Origin: Deltaproteobacteria bacterium
GTDB taxonomy: Bacteria > Myxococcota_A > Polyangia > Polyangiales > JADJMO01
Length of the DNA: 64,000 bases
Direction of reading: 5' to 3'
NCBI GenBank assembly: GCA_022843175.1
Contig: JALHOE010000025.1
Span: 1-64,000 of the forward strand
The position numbers and the translations under genes were made by a program. Positions 40,401 through 48,432 of the stretch are shown here, piece by piece (position 1 is the first letter of the stretch; each line of letters opens with the position of its first letter). The notes below the pieces were generated by a model that saw only the letters and a list, made by a program, of their open reading frames with translations, was not told where the DNA came from and made no database searches.

Positions 40401-40843
40401 CCGACGTCCGCAACTGGTTCGCGTTCTCGGCCTCCGAGAGGTGGCGTGAAGATGGCCGGGAGCACGAGCACTACACGGACTCTGGCGGAAAGTCCGGAGG
40501 TCAGAAGGAGAAGCTCGCGTACACCGTACTCGCCGCGAGCCTCGCGTATCAGTTCGGCCTCGACTGGGGGACGGGCCGGTCGCGCACCTTCCGGTTCGTC
40601 GTCATCGACGAGGCCTTCGGGCGCAGCGCGGATCCGTCGACGCGCTACGGGCTCGAGCTGTTCGCGCGCTTGCGGCTGCAGCTCCTCATCGTGACCCCGC
40701 TCCAGAAGATTCATGTGATCGAACCGCACGTCGCCGGCGTCGGCTTCGTCCACAACGAAGACGGACGGCGATCGATCGTGCGCAACCTCTCGATCGAGGA
40801 ATACAAGACTGAGCGCGACGCGCGGGCGGCGCGGAGCGCGTGA
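37481..40843 (+). CDS. jetC: Wadjet SMC-like ATPase JetC
   Basis: JetC is the MukB/SMC-like motor that extrudes DNA loops. Near the N-terminus is RLEVLNWGTFDKHVW and Walker A GDIGSGKST (about 43-51). Two long coiled-coil arms (about 280-470 and 630-900) flank a hinge-like globular region (about 490-610; RVMHGFGLSLLVPDAHYGAVAKWVDGTHLGERLVYYRV). The C-terminal head has the signature SGGKSGGQKEKLAYTVLAASLAYQFGL and Walker B FRFVVIDEAFGRSAD. Length 1120 residues, normal for the family. It overlaps jetB and jetD by four bases each. Confidence 0.95.
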   Translation: MTTEIHNDRAGFRLQRLEVLNWGTFDKHVWAIEPGGDNLLLTGDIGSGKSTIVDAITTLLVPPQRLAYNRAAGAEARERTLKSYVLGYYKSERGDPTLGARPVALREPGTYSVVLARFVNEGFEQTVTLAQVFWMKDPAAPPARMFIIADRELTIAEHFAGFGSDIAELRKRLRRLDGVAPPEDSFPPYASALRRRFGIENEQALDLFHQTVSMKSIGNLTDFVRQHMLQPFAIGPRIDALTGHFVDLNRAHELVLKAKGQIAALSPLVADCDRHADLVATSDKLRACRDALRSWFAHEKSKLLDDALRELEAQLAKVSDALEAVEAQQRTAAQRRDDLKLAIAENGGDRIARIEREVGEKREHLENRQSNARRYAALAIAAGVPDACDAETFIANRRACETESEGVRTQEAETQNAITEASVELRTLRGQHELLSTELASLRTRRSNIPARILMLREKLCDALALDEAALPFAGELLQVRDDEREWEGAIERVMHGFGLSLLVPDAHYGAVAKWVDGTHLGERLVYYRVRPVRAVEPHTLHDDSLVTKLAIKDCPFYSWLEGEIARRFDYACCDTLEQFRREQRGITRAGQVKGRDHHEKDDRHRIDDRARYVLGWSNAAKIEALSKHARALEIQTQQRGDAIAALLTKQGELKTRLGKLEQIAVGFESFRALDWKPLAVEIAALRAEHRRLTTESDKLRVLNEELTELEAQMSEGAKRLQNLSNKQGGLQGDEKKFRRDREACATLMETTPEHVRRDHFPLVAERVNEIAGTAPLALASCVATEVSVRDAIVKRLDSDGKTIGKLAEKIVEAMKGYNGAHPQETRDVDASVDSANEYRGMLARLQGDDLPRFEAKFKELLNENTIREVANFQSQLHQEREKIKERIETINRSLRDIDYNPGRYIELEPSPDPDQEIRDFQHDLRACTEGALTGSDDEAYSEAKFLHVKRIIERFRGREGFTEIDQRWTRKVTDVRNWFAFSASERWREDGREHEHYTDSGGKSGGQKEKLAYTVLAASLAYQFGLDWGTGRSRTFRFVVIDEAFGRSADPSTRYGLELFARLRLQLLIVTPLQKIHVIEPHVAGVGFVHNEDGRRSIVRNLSIEEYKTERDARAARSA

Positions 40844-42054
40844 CGGAATGGACCGCGCCCGCGGACGTCTCCGCGCAGCTGCAACGGTTGTGGGATAAGG
40901 GCAAGCTTCTCGCGGCGCGCCTCGAGAACGCGTCATTGTTTCCGCTGCCGGTCCGGATAAAGGGGCCCGACCGTCGTGCTCTGTCCAACCGGTTCGGCGA
41001 GGTGCAGAATTGGATTCGCACACTCGACGAGTCCAGTCGTGTGAAGCGTGGCTTTGGCTACGACCTTGCCTGGACCGAGATCTCGCATCGTCAGCTTGGC
41101 GCCAACCGCGTGCCGACCGCGATCGTCGTGCCGACGGAGGCCGACGCCCTGCAGCTGATCGGGAAGCGCCGTGCGGCGGAGCGGTTCGACACGGCAGTGG
41201 CGGCGACGCTCGCCGCGGTTCCGCAACTTCGCTCGTGGATCGCCCGGAGGCCCATGCAGCTACTCGAAAACCTCGAGGCCTGGGACCGCATCATCGCCGT
41301 GGTTGCATGGCTGCGCGACCATCCCCGTCCCGGTATCTACCTTCGTCAGGTGGACGTGCCGGGGGTCGACACGAAGTTTATCGAGTCGCGCCGCGGTCTC
41401 TTCGCCGAGCTCCTCGACGCGGCGCTGCCGGAGGATGTGGTTGATGCCGGCGGGTCCTCCTTCGAGGCTCGGTACGGGTTCCGGACCAAGCCGACGATGA
41501 TCAGGTTGCGCATCCTCGATGGTGATTGTTCTGTCGCCGGGCTGACCGATCTCTCTATTTCGCTCGACCAGCTTGCCGCCCACGAACTTCTACCGCGACG
41601 GGTGTTCATTACCGAGAACGAGATCAATGGACTCGCGTTTCCCGCGTTGCGGGACGCGATGGTGGTCTTCGGTCTCGGCTACGGGCTCGATCGACTCGCC
41701 GAGATTCCGTGGCTCCGTAGCAAGGACATCGTCTACTGGGGTGACATCGACACGCATGGCTATGCGATGCTGAACCAATTGCGCGCGTACTTCCCGGCCA
41801 CACGGTCTGTGCTGATGGATCGGGACACCCTGCTGGCGCACCGTGGCTCGTGGGTGGAAGAGCCGCGGCAGCACCCTGGTCCGCTCCGCAGGCTGACGCC
41901 GGACGAGGTGCAGGTCTTCAACGAGTTGATCGACGATCGATTGGGTCCGCGCGTCCGCCTGGAGCAAGAGCGCGTTGGGTATTCGCGTGTGGCGGCCGCC
42001 CTCGCGCAGGTCAGCGCGCGCGCTGCTGCTCACGTGCGTGACGGCGATCGGTAG
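40840..42054 (+). CDS. jetD: Wadjet nuclease JetD (DUF3322-DUF2220, TOPRIM)
   Basis: JetD is the topoisomerase-like nuclease that cleaves the extruded plasmid. The N-terminal DUF3322 part is about 1-190. The DUF2220 TOPRIM core has Glu in RRVFITENEINGLAFP (about 255-265) and the acidic DxD in KDIVYWGDIDTHGYAMLNQLRAY (about 295-310), all intact. The GTG start (GTGA with the jetC stop) fits the coupling of the operon. With all four subunits complete this is a functional-looking type I Wadjet. Confidence 0.94.
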   Translation: MTEWTAPADVSAQLQRLWDKGKLLAARLENASLFPLPVRIKGPDRRALSNRFGEVQNWIRTLDESSRVKRGFGYDLAWTEISHRQLGANRVPTAIVVPTEADALQLIGKRRAAERFDTAVAATLAAVPQLRSWIARRPMQLLENLEAWDRIIAVVAWLRDHPRPGIYLRQVDVPGVDTKFIESRRGLFAELLDAALPEDVVDAGGSSFEARYGFRTKPTMIRLRILDGDCSVAGLTDLSISLDQLAAHELLPRRVFITENEINGLAFPALRDAMVVFGLGYGLDRLAEIPWLRSKDIVYWGDIDTHGYAMLNQLRAYFPATRSVLMDRDTLLAHRGSWVEEPRQHPGPLRRLTPDEVQVFNELIDDRLGPRVRLEQERVGYSRVAAALAQVSARAAAHVRDGDR

Positions 42055-42162
42055 CGCTGCTTGTGATGCCAAGGTATCGCTGTCTGGAGGACCCGCTCCC
42101 CGCTCGACACCGCTGACGCGCGCGCTAGAATTTTCTGGGTGCTTCCTGTGGATTCGAGCGCG

Positions 42163-43389
42163 ATGCATACGATGCGAGTACTGCTCGCGTACTCAAGCGC
42201 GCGGGCGCGCGTACGCGCCCTCGGCGCGGTCATGCCGCACCTCGCGTCCATCGGATTCGCTCGCACCGCGAAGGACCGAGCGATTGCGGTCGGTTTGCTG
42301 TTCGCGATCGCCCACCGATTCGAGCGCGCGATCGGCGACGCGTTCCACGAGCCCGCGCCATCGGCCGCGCGCACGCCGGCGGAGGCCGTCGCGATGTTCC
42401 GGTTGCGTTCGTTCTCGCGGCGCGATCATGAGCGTTGCCTCTGGGAGTGCTTCCTCGCCGAGCTTCGTGGCGAGGTTCCCCCCGGCAGCTACTGTCGGCA
42501 GCGCGAGTGGCTCGGTCCGTTGATGAACTCTGTCTCGCTCTCGACCTTCGAATGGGTCGAGAGCGCACCCGTCGGCGAACGACGCGCGTTCTACCGACTC
42601 CTCGGCGAGCAACACGCCGCATTCGAGCGCGCTCGCGTGAGCCGACCGAACGACAGCCTCTCGACGACGGAGCGCCACGTGCACCGCGCCATCGGCGATG
42701 CATTCGATCACGTGACGCGGAGGGCGATGCGTTTCTTGCGCAGTCGTCCGCTCGTCCCCCGGCGCGGTCGCGCCGGTCGAACCGCGCGTCGTGCCGTGCC
42801 GCGCCAGCGGCGCGTTCGTGCTGGCGTGGCTGTTCGCGCGGGCCCGCCGAAGGGCGACGAGCCCCCATCTTCCGACGACGACCCAGATCCATCCCGGGCG
42901 CGCGGACCACCGGCGACGCAATCGTTCCTCTCTGAACGAATGCGTGCGCTGGCGGATCGCGCGGTCGCGTCTCGCGACCCGGTCCGACCAGTTCGGCGCA
43001 CCGCGCCCTCCGCGTGGTGCGCGATCGACGTTGGTTGGTCTCGTTGGGTCGAGGTGTATCGAATGGCCGAAGGACGCTCTACCGATCGCGCCTCGGAGGT
43101 CTTCCTCTCCGTGCCCGAGGTCGCGGCGGAACTCGGTGTCTCACGTCGTCTGGTCATCGGCTGGATCGACGCGGGCAAGTTGGCCGCGATCGAGGGCGTT
43201 GGGCGAGGTCGGGGTCTGCGGATCTCTCGCCGTGCGCTCGATGAATTCATCGCCGCGCGTGCGGTCGGTCGCATGCGGTCCGCGGTCCGCGCGCGGGAGC
43301 GGAGGTCGGCGGTGACGCGCTCCTCGGCGACCGGGTTCACCGGCGTCCGCGACGCGATCGACGAATTGCTCGGAGGGCGCCGCCGATGA
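42163..43389 (+). CDS. Protein with C-terminal excisionase-type helix-turn-helix
   Basis: The continuous frame of about 408 residues has two parts. The first (MRVLLAYSSARARVRALGAV, then AERVARFLR-like helices around YRLLGEQHAAFERARVS) is unrecognised. The second is a MerR/excisionase helix-turn-helix: VFLSVPEVAAELGVSRRLVIGWIDAGKLAAIEGVGRGRGLRISRRALDEFIAARA (about 325-375). An Arg/Pro-rich linker joins them. The start is uncertain (GTG 42139, ATG 42163, ATG 42172); the helix-turn-helix could also be made alone from ATG 43064. The stop overlaps the integrase start (ATGA), suggesting a recombination directionality or regulatory factor for that integrase. Confidence 0.65.
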   Translation: MHTMRVLLAYSSARARVRALGAVMPHLASIGFARTAKDRAIAVGLLFAIAHRFERAIGDAFHEPAPSAARTPAEAVAMFRLRSFSRRDHERCLWECFLAELRGEVPPGSYCRQREWLGPLMNSVSLSTFEWVESAPVGERRAFYRLLGEQHAAFERARVSRPNDSLSTTERHVHRAIGDAFDHVTRRAMRFLRSRPLVPRRGRAGRTARRAVPRQRRVRAGVAVRAGPPKGDEPPSSDDDPDPSRARGPPATQSFLSERMRALADRAVASRDPVRPVRRTAPSAWCAIDVGWSRWVEVYRMAEGRSTDRASEVFLSVPEVAAELGVSRRLVIGWIDAGKLAAIEGVGRGRGLRISRRALDEFIAARAVGRMRSAVRARERRSAVTRSSATGFTGVRDAIDELLGGRRR

Positions 43390-44582
43390 CGCGGAAGAAG
43401 AGGGCACCGAGGGGTGAGGTCGGCCTCGTGCTCACGCGCGCAGGCACATGGGGGATTCGTTGGGGCCGCCGACTCGCGCGTGAACGGGGAGTGTCGCCGA
43501 TCGAAGCCACTGGTCATCGCGATCGCGCGAAGGCGGCGCGAGTCCTCGAGCATCGACTCGCCGAAGTCCTCGGCGACGGCTCGGTTGTCAGCGCGGAGCC
43601 GATGACGATCCACGAGCTCATCGCGGGGTGCCTACGCGCGTACAAAGCCGGGCTGCTGCCGGGACGCACGCCGCGCGATTCCACCGTCCAGCTCGGGATC
43701 GATCTGCTCCTTGGTGCGCGTCGCGGCCTCCAAGCTTTCGCCAACGGGCTGAACCTGAACGACACTTCGCGATTCGACGAGGTCTTCGTCATGCGCTGGC
43801 TCGAACTGCGCGCCCGTCTCGATCGTGCGGACACCGTCCGCGCGTGCAAGGGCTTCGCCGTGAAGCTCGCGTCGTTTGGGAAACGCTCGGGTGTGATCCC
43901 GCCGGAGACGGAGATCGCGATCCGCAAGCTTCGCGTGCCGCCCGCCGCGCGTGGCCGCGCGCGCACCGACGGCGTGCCCAGCGACGAGGAGCTTGATCTG
44001 ATCCTCGCCGAGTTGCGTCCGCGCCGCCGTGATGGAGCCCCGTACGATCACGTCGCAGAGCTGCAGCTTCGGCTCGGGCTCCGGCCCTCGGAGGTCGTCG
44101 CCGTCACCGAGGACTGGCTCGACGAGGAGGCGGGCTGTGTCAGGGTTCGCGCGTCCGATTCGTTCCAGCCGAAGGATGGTGAGGAGCGAGATATCGACGG
44201 CGTCGACTCGGCGACGTTCGCGCTCGCGCGGCACGTGATCGCGTTGAAGCGCACGTACAAGTTCTCCTCGTCTGCCTACAAGCAAGCATTCCGCCGCGCT
44301 TGCCGGCGGCTTGCTGCGCGTGGCAATGCCTGGCGGTACCGCAGCAAACGCCAGGCGCTGCGCGCCGCTCACGCGACGGTCAGTCGCCGCCGCGGGGTGC
44401 CGCTCTCCACGGTTGCGATCCGGTTGGGGCACTCCAGCGAGCGCACCACGGAGCGCAGCTACCTCGGCGTCCAGCGCGGTCAGGCGCCCAACCCATTTGA
44501 GGGCGTACCGGTTCGAACGCTTTGCACCGACCAAACCTCGCCTACTCGGCCGCGTCGCGGCGATCGGGGAACCGACCGATGA
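43386..44582 (+). CDS. Tyrosine recombinase (integrase), second copy in island
   Basis: The 398-residue integrase has Arg233 (LGLRPSE), a box-II Arg326 (RQALRAAHATVS), His349 (LGHSS) and nucleophile Tyr359 (ERSYLG). The usual first His of the HxLR box is Gln323. It aligns along its length with the integrase at the right end (shared WGIRWGRRLA/LGIRWGRALA, LRPRRR..PY.HVAELQLRLGLR.SEV, VDSATFALAR.VIA, PLS.VA.RLGH.SERTTER.YLG). It lies between two helix-turn-helix genes with four-base overlaps at both ends. No second att core is visible beside it, so it may be a relic of an older nested element or a regulator-type recombinase. Confidence 0.88.
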   Translation: MTRKKRAPRGEVGLVLTRAGTWGIRWGRRLARERGVSPIEATGHRDRAKAARVLEHRLAEVLGDGSVVSAEPMTIHELIAGCLRAYKAGLLPGRTPRDSTVQLGIDLLLGARRGLQAFANGLNLNDTSRFDEVFVMRWLELRARLDRADTVRACKGFAVKLASFGKRSGVIPPETEIAIRKLRVPPAARGRARTDGVPSDEELDLILAELRPRRRDGAPYDHVAELQLRLGLRPSEVVAVTEDWLDEEAGCVRVRASDSFQPKDGEERDIDGVDSATFALARHVIALKRTYKFSSSAYKQAFRRACRRLAARGNAWRYRSKRQALRAAHATVSRRRGVPLSTVAIRLGHSSERTTERSYLGVQRGQAPNPFEGVPVRTLCTDQTSPTRPRRGDRGTDR

Positions 44583-45181
44583 AGCGCGACGACGAAATGT
44601 CGAGAGCAGAGGCAGCGGAGTATCTCGGCATCACCAAGAAGACGGTCATCTACCACGAGGGCCAAAAGTCGCTGCACCCGCGATTCGACGAGGACGAGAA
44701 GCAGTGGCTGCACACGCGGGCGGAGATCGAGGCGTTCGCGCAGCGTCCGCACATTCGCGCGAAGCAACGCGGTCGCGTTGGCGAGGGACGCACCGACGCT
44801 CAAGATGAGCTCGACTTGGAGATCTTCCGTCGCCTCGATCGCGGCGAGGATGGCGTCGCGATCGCGATCGGTCTGAACGTTGCCCCGCGGCGCGTGGCGG
44901 AGACCGTGGCGCTGTTCGCGAGCATGCGCGAGCGACGCGGGGTCGAGGCGTCTGCGCTCGCCGTCGACGAGGTGAACGGCGACGTTCCAAGCGAGACGCG
45001 CACCTCGGACGAGGCGGCGATTCCGCCGACCAGCTGGACAGCGGTCATCGCCGCGGCCGACGCCTATGACCCTGCTGACCCAGATTCTTCAGATGGTGCG
45101 TGGCTGGTTGGACCGCCTTCTGCACGCCCGACACCACGTGGGGGAGGGACTCGCGGGTCGCTCTCCCCGGATGATGCCTGA
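44579..45181 (+). CDS. MerR/HTH_17-type helix-turn-helix protein
   Basis: The 200-residue protein begins MKRDDEMSRAEAAEYLGITKKTVIYHEGQKSLHPRFDEDEKQWLHTRAEIEAFAQRPH, a winged helix-turn-helix as in excisionase/MerR-like proteins. A middle helical region follows (ELDLEIFRRLDRGEDGVAIAIGLNVAPRRVAETVALFASMRERRG), then an acidic and Pro/Gly-rich tail. ATG 44579 overlaps the integrase stop. It probably regulates the integrase operon or recombination direction. Confidence 0.72.
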   Translation: MKRDDEMSRAEAAEYLGITKKTVIYHEGQKSLHPRFDEDEKQWLHTRAEIEAFAQRPHIRAKQRGRVGEGRTDAQDELDLEIFRRLDRGEDGVAIAIGLNVAPRRVAETVALFASMRERRGVEASALAVDEVNGDVPSETRTSDEAAIPPTSWTAVIAAADAYDPADPDSSDGAWLVGPPSARPTPRGGGTRGSLSPDDA

Positions 45182-45523
45182 TGTCGCAGATCGCGGTGGT
45201 GGCGCCCTCGCGTCTGGCGGCTGCACGCGACCGTGCCGACGCACTGGTAGGTCGGAGAGCGGGAGGGTAGGGCTGGACCCGCCTGTATGCAGGACTCGTC
45301 GGAGCATCCCCGACGGGACGGCGTCGGCGATGCTGCCACAGTGATACCGGTCGAATCCGGCTTCCGAGAAGTCAGTCGGCCTGCACCCTCCCGCATGCCG
45401 GCGGTCGCAAAGCATCGGCGCGGGGCTCGGCGGCGGTGCATTTCTCCAATCCGCGGCGTCTTCGGAGAAGCCCCCGCACGCCGCAGGGTGCGGGTATGCC
45501 GCCTCCCAATGCCGCTCGGTCCC
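45181..45523. other. Gap with tiny coupled ORF (45181-45270), otherwise no gene
   Basis: An ATG at 45181 overlaps the preceding stop (TGATG) and encodes 29 residues (MSQIAVVAPSRLAAARDRAD...). It may be the beginning of a lost gene. The rest up to the kinase stop at 45524 shows no convincing gene. Confidence 0.4.
45473..45494. terminator. Hairpin between convergent genes
   Basis: CCCGCAC (45473-45479) pairs with GTGCGGG (45488-45494) around an 8-base loop, between the plus-strand HTH gene and the minus-strand kinase gene. There is no T-run, so termination is plausible but unproven. Confidence 0.4.
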
Positions 45524-46837
45524 TCAACCCGGCGAATCGGGAATCGTCGGTCCGGCAGACTTCGGAGTCTTTGGCAGCGACTTCGGCTTCTTCACCGTCG
45601 CCGAAGGTGTTGCCGGCTTGCCGATAGGGGGATCGGCCAGCTCTTCGATCGCACCGACTTCCGGACCGGCGTCTCCCGCTTGTGAGGGTGCGGGAACTGC
45701 GGCGGAGGGTAGTGAGCTGCTCGAGACAGGGGGCGCGGCAGAAGTGCGCCCCGGCATCGCCGGATCGGGAGCTTCCGATCGATGCGTCGCGATGAGCACG
45801 AGCCCCACCGACGTCACCACCACCGCGAGCGCGGCCACGATCGTGATGACACGACGGCGCACCTGCCCGCTCACGAGCGCGGGCGCCTCGGCCGATGAGC
45901 GCAAGAGCGCAGTCGTGGATGTTGCGGATGGTCCCTGCGTGGGGAGGGCCGCTGGCGCCGCTGGCATCGATACCGGCGGTGTCCGGAGAGGCTCGGTCCC
46001 CAGCAAACTCTCGAGCTCTTCGATGAGCTGACTGGCGTCGGGTCGCCTTGCGACTTCACGCTCGAGACAGCGTGCAACGAGCTCATCGAGACGAGGGTCA
46101 ACCCCAGCGACGTGGTTTGCGAGCCGAGGTACTTGCCCGTGAAGAACCTCGGCGACCGCCGCGTACGCGGTGTCGCCGACGAAGGCCACACGACCTGCGA
46201 CCAACTCGAACACGAGCGCACCGAAGCTCCACACGTCGCTGCGCGCATCGAGCCCAGAGGCGCCGCGAGCTTGCTCGGGGCTCATGTACGCCGGCGAGCC
46301 GATGACGCTTCCCGTGACCGTCGCGAGAGAAGGATCCGCGACGAGCACCTTGCTCACGCCGAAGTCGAGCACCTTCACCACCGCCGCCGGATCGTCCGGC
46401 TCGCGATGGAGGAAGACGTTTGCGGGCTTGAGGTCACGATGCACGACACCCGCTGCGTGCGCGGCCGCGAGAGCTCGGGCGATCTGAAGCGCGACGACGA
46501 TCGCCTGCTGCGGCGCGAGCGGGCCCTCGCGGCGCAGTCGCTGCTCCAAGGTTTCGCCTCGCAACAGTTGCATCACGAGGAACGGGTCACCTTCGTCGGT
46601 CTGGCCAACGTCGTAGATCTCAACGACATTCCGATGCTGGATGCGCCCGCATGCGCGGGCCTCGCGCAGCATGCGCGCTCGGAGCTCGTGCCCCCCCACC
46701 GCACCTTGCGGGATGAGCTTGAGGGCCACGACGCGGTCGGTGAAGACGTTCGTCGCGGCCCAGACCACGCCCATCGCACCGGCACCCAGGCGTCTGAGAA
46801 GCCGGTAGCGGCCGGCGATCGTCGATCCGCTCTCCAC
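45524..46837 (-). CDS. Membrane-anchored Ser/Thr protein kinase
   Basis: Kinase domain about 9-275: LGAGAMGVVW (17-26), Lys40, HRDLKPAN (133-140), DFG (158-160) and GSPAYMSPEQARG. A Pro/Ala/Thr linker leads to a membrane helix (about 335-357, VITIVAALAVVVTSVGLVLI), then only a short Ala/Pro/Ser/Lys-rich outer tail of about 80 residues. There is no obvious sensor domain. The GTG start at 46837 is ten bases from the palindromic motif shared with the other kinase operon at 51378. Downstream of it is only the convergent HTH gene. Confidence 0.9.
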   Translation of the reverse strand: MESGSTIAGRYRLLRRLGAGAMGVVWAATNVFTDRVVALKLIPQGAVGGHELRARMLREARACGRIQHRNVVEIYDVGQTDEGDPFLVMQLLRGETLEQRLRREGPLAPQQAIVVALQIARALAAAHAAGVVHRDLKPANVFLHREPDDPAAVVKVLDFGVSKVLVADPSLATVTGSVIGSPAYMSPEQARGASGLDARSDVWSFGALVFELVAGRVAFVGDTAYAAVAEVLHGQVPRLANHVAGVDPRLDELVARCLEREVARRPDASQLIEELESLLGTEPLRTPPVSMPAAPAALPTQGPSATSTTALLRSSAEAPALVSGQVRRRVITIVAALAVVVTSVGLVLIATHRSEAPDPAMPGRTSAAPPVSSSSLPSAAVPAPSQAGDAGPEVGAIEELADPPIGKPATPSATVKKPKSLPKTPKSAGPTIPDSPG

Positions 46838-46847
46838 CTCAGGCTAA

Positions 46848-46862
46848 CTTAGCTCATGAGCT
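46848..46862. promoter_or_regulatory. Operator candidate CTTAGCTCATGAGCT, copy 1
   Basis: The 15-base sequence contains the perfect palindrome AGCTCATGAGCT and is identical to 51378-51392. Both copies lie in short intergenic gaps directly upstream of minus-strand kinase genes. The second copy also lies beside a XRE/S24 regulator gene, which is the likely binder. Confidence 0.6.
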
Positions 46863-46882
46863 TCGTAACGGTGAGAGCAGCG

Positions 46883-47845
46883 TCAGAAGCTGCCCGATAC
46901 GGCGATGCCGAACAGACTCTGTGTGACGAGCGGATGGGCGCGGGCGGTCCGAGCTGATCGGGCTGACGTCAGGTCGTAGATCAGCCAGGCGGCGCCGCCG
47001 ACTGCCAGGATCCCGCCGCCAATCAAGAGCGCGTTCCCCGTGTTGATCTTGCCCGCGCCCGACGGCTCGCTCACACCTTTGCAGACGAGCTCGTCGCCAG
47101 AGGAGGCCCGGCACTTGTCCTTGCGAGCATCCTCCTCGGCGGCGCCAGACTGACGAACGACGAGACCGATACCGGTGGTGACCAAGCCGACGCCGCCGAT
47201 GACGAGGGGCAACCACGGAACTGCGGCAGCACCCGGCTCGGGATGCGGCAGATCGGCTCGAGGGCCCGCCGTGAGGGTCACGTCCACGATCCTGCGGTCG
47301 CCTGCCACGAGCTCGAGATGCTGATCGACACGAGCCGCGCCATCGCCTTCCACGGTGAGGGCGTGCTCACCCGGATCAACGCGGATATCCGTCCATGGCT
47401 TCGGGAGATCTGATCCGTCGAGAGACACCTGTACCTTCGTCGCCGAGCCGGCCACGCGCACGGTGATGCGCGGCAGCGCGGCGTCCACGCGCGCGATCGC
47501 AGCCTCGGCCACACTGCGGTCATCCGCGAGCTTGGCTGCGACCGCATCGCTCGCCGCGCGCGCGTAGGCCTCGCGCGCTGCGATGAGGTGGCCTTGCTTC
47601 TCTTCGACCACGCCGAGCGCGATGAGCGCTTTCGGGGCCGATCGGATCGCGATGACTGCTCGAAACTTCTGCGCGGCTGCCGAGTACTTTCCAGCCGCGG
47701 CGAGCGCGCGTCCCTCCTCGAAGAGCTTGGTCCGGTCACCCTCGGTGTCTGCGTGCGATGCGACCGGCCACCATGTCGTCAGCGCGACGGGCATCGCCAG
47801 GCTCGCGATCAGAGGCCACGCGCGCGCACGAGGGTAGATGGTCAC
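46883..47845 (-). CDS. Exported TPR/PEGA-type membrane protein
   Basis: The GTG start at 47845 overlaps the upstream lipoprotein stop (GTGA). An N-terminal signal peptide (about 1-32, WPLIASLAMPVALTTWW, cleavage after SHA) is followed by a TPR-like helical part (EEGRALAAAGKYSAAAQKFRAVIAIRSAPKALIALGVVEEKQG). A PEGA-like beta domain follows (VQVSLDGSDLPKPWTDIRVDPGEHALTVEGDGAA), then two C-terminal membrane helices (LPLVIGGVGLVTTGIGLVV and LLIGGGILAVGGAAWLIYDL). This layout recurs in myxobacterial outer-envelope proteins encoded with kinases. Role unknown. Confidence 0.83.
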   Translation of the reverse strand: MTIYPRARAWPLIASLAMPVALTTWWPVASHADTEGDRTKLFEEGRALAAAGKYSAAAQKFRAVIAIRSAPKALIALGVVEEKQGHLIAAREAYARAASDAVAAKLADDRSVAEAAIARVDAALPRITVRVAGSATKVQVSLDGSDLPKPWTDIRVDPGEHALTVEGDGAARVDQHLELVAGDRRIVDVTLTAGPRADLPHPEPGAAAVPWLPLVIGGVGLVTTGIGLVVRQSGAAEEDARKDKCRASSGDELVCKGVSEPSGAGKINTGNALLIGGGILAVGGAAWLIYDLTSARSARTARAHPLVTQSLFGIAVSGSF

Positions 47846-48432
47846 GGAGCACAGACTCCGTGTGGCTTCGTGCATGGACCGTCGATCGACTCGATGCACT
47901 TGCCCGAAGGGCACTCGGAGTGCTGCGTGCAGTACTGCTTTGGACACGCGAGTGAGGGATTCTGACAGACCGCACCGCCGGACTTGCCGCAGCAGATCCA
48001 AGTGGACGGACAATCAACCTTCTCTTCGCACTCCCATCGACCGTCGACGAAGCAGCTCCCACCGCTCGCCACCCATCCGCCCATCCATGGGCAGCAATTT
48101 GCCCCACCATCGAAAGGGGCCGCCCGCGTTCCGTTGCAATCAATCGATCCCGGCGTCGACGTGAACGGGCCGCCCGTGTCCGGTGTCGTGCCGGTGTCGG
48201 CGAACCCACTATCGGATGGCTCCGTGGAGTCGCGTTGGCTGTCGACGTGGGCGGTGGCGCCGTCCTCTTGCTCGCCTGCGTCGCCTACCATCGCGTCGAC
48301 CGCAGTCGTCTCGCTTATCGTGGCGGCATCGCTGGGGTCAATCGTCGTGAAGCTCGCCGGGCAGCCAAGCGGAACGAGAACTGCCGCCGTGAACGCGAAC
48401 CCCACCACGACTCTCGTCTGGGGTGCGTACAT
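47842..48432 (-). CDS. Cys-rich lipoprotein
   Basis: The start MYAPQTRVVVGFAFTAAVLVPLGC is a lipoprotein signal with the modified Cys at 24. A low-complexity Asp/Thr/Ser/Gly linker follows (SDSGFADTGTTPDTGGPFT). Then comes a Cys-rich module with about 12 cysteines (NCCPWMGGWVASGGSCFVDGRWECEEKVDCPSTWICCGKSG, then CPKQYCTQHSECPSGKC). ATG 48432 overlaps the stop of the upstream gene (ATGA). Such modules are typical of Myxococcota surface lipoproteins; the ligand is unknown. Confidence 0.8.
   Translation of the reverse strand: MYAPQTRVVVGFAFTAAVLVPLGCPASFTTIDPSDAATISETTAVDAMVGDAGEQEDGATAHVDSQRDSTEPSDSGFADTGTTPDTGGPFTSTPGSIDCNGTRAAPFDGGANCCPWMGGWVASGGSCFVDGRWECEEKVDCPSTWICCGKSGGAVCQNPSLACPKQYCTQHSECPSGKCIESIDGPCTKPHGVCAP

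Noticed and set aside
43386-44582. Second complete integrated element around the internal integrase
   Set aside because: I could not find a direct-repeat pair bracketing it by eye.
45287-45685. 132-codon plus-strand frame overlapping the kinase end
   Set aside because: No family signature, overlaps the 3' end of the kinase gene, and has no ribosome site.
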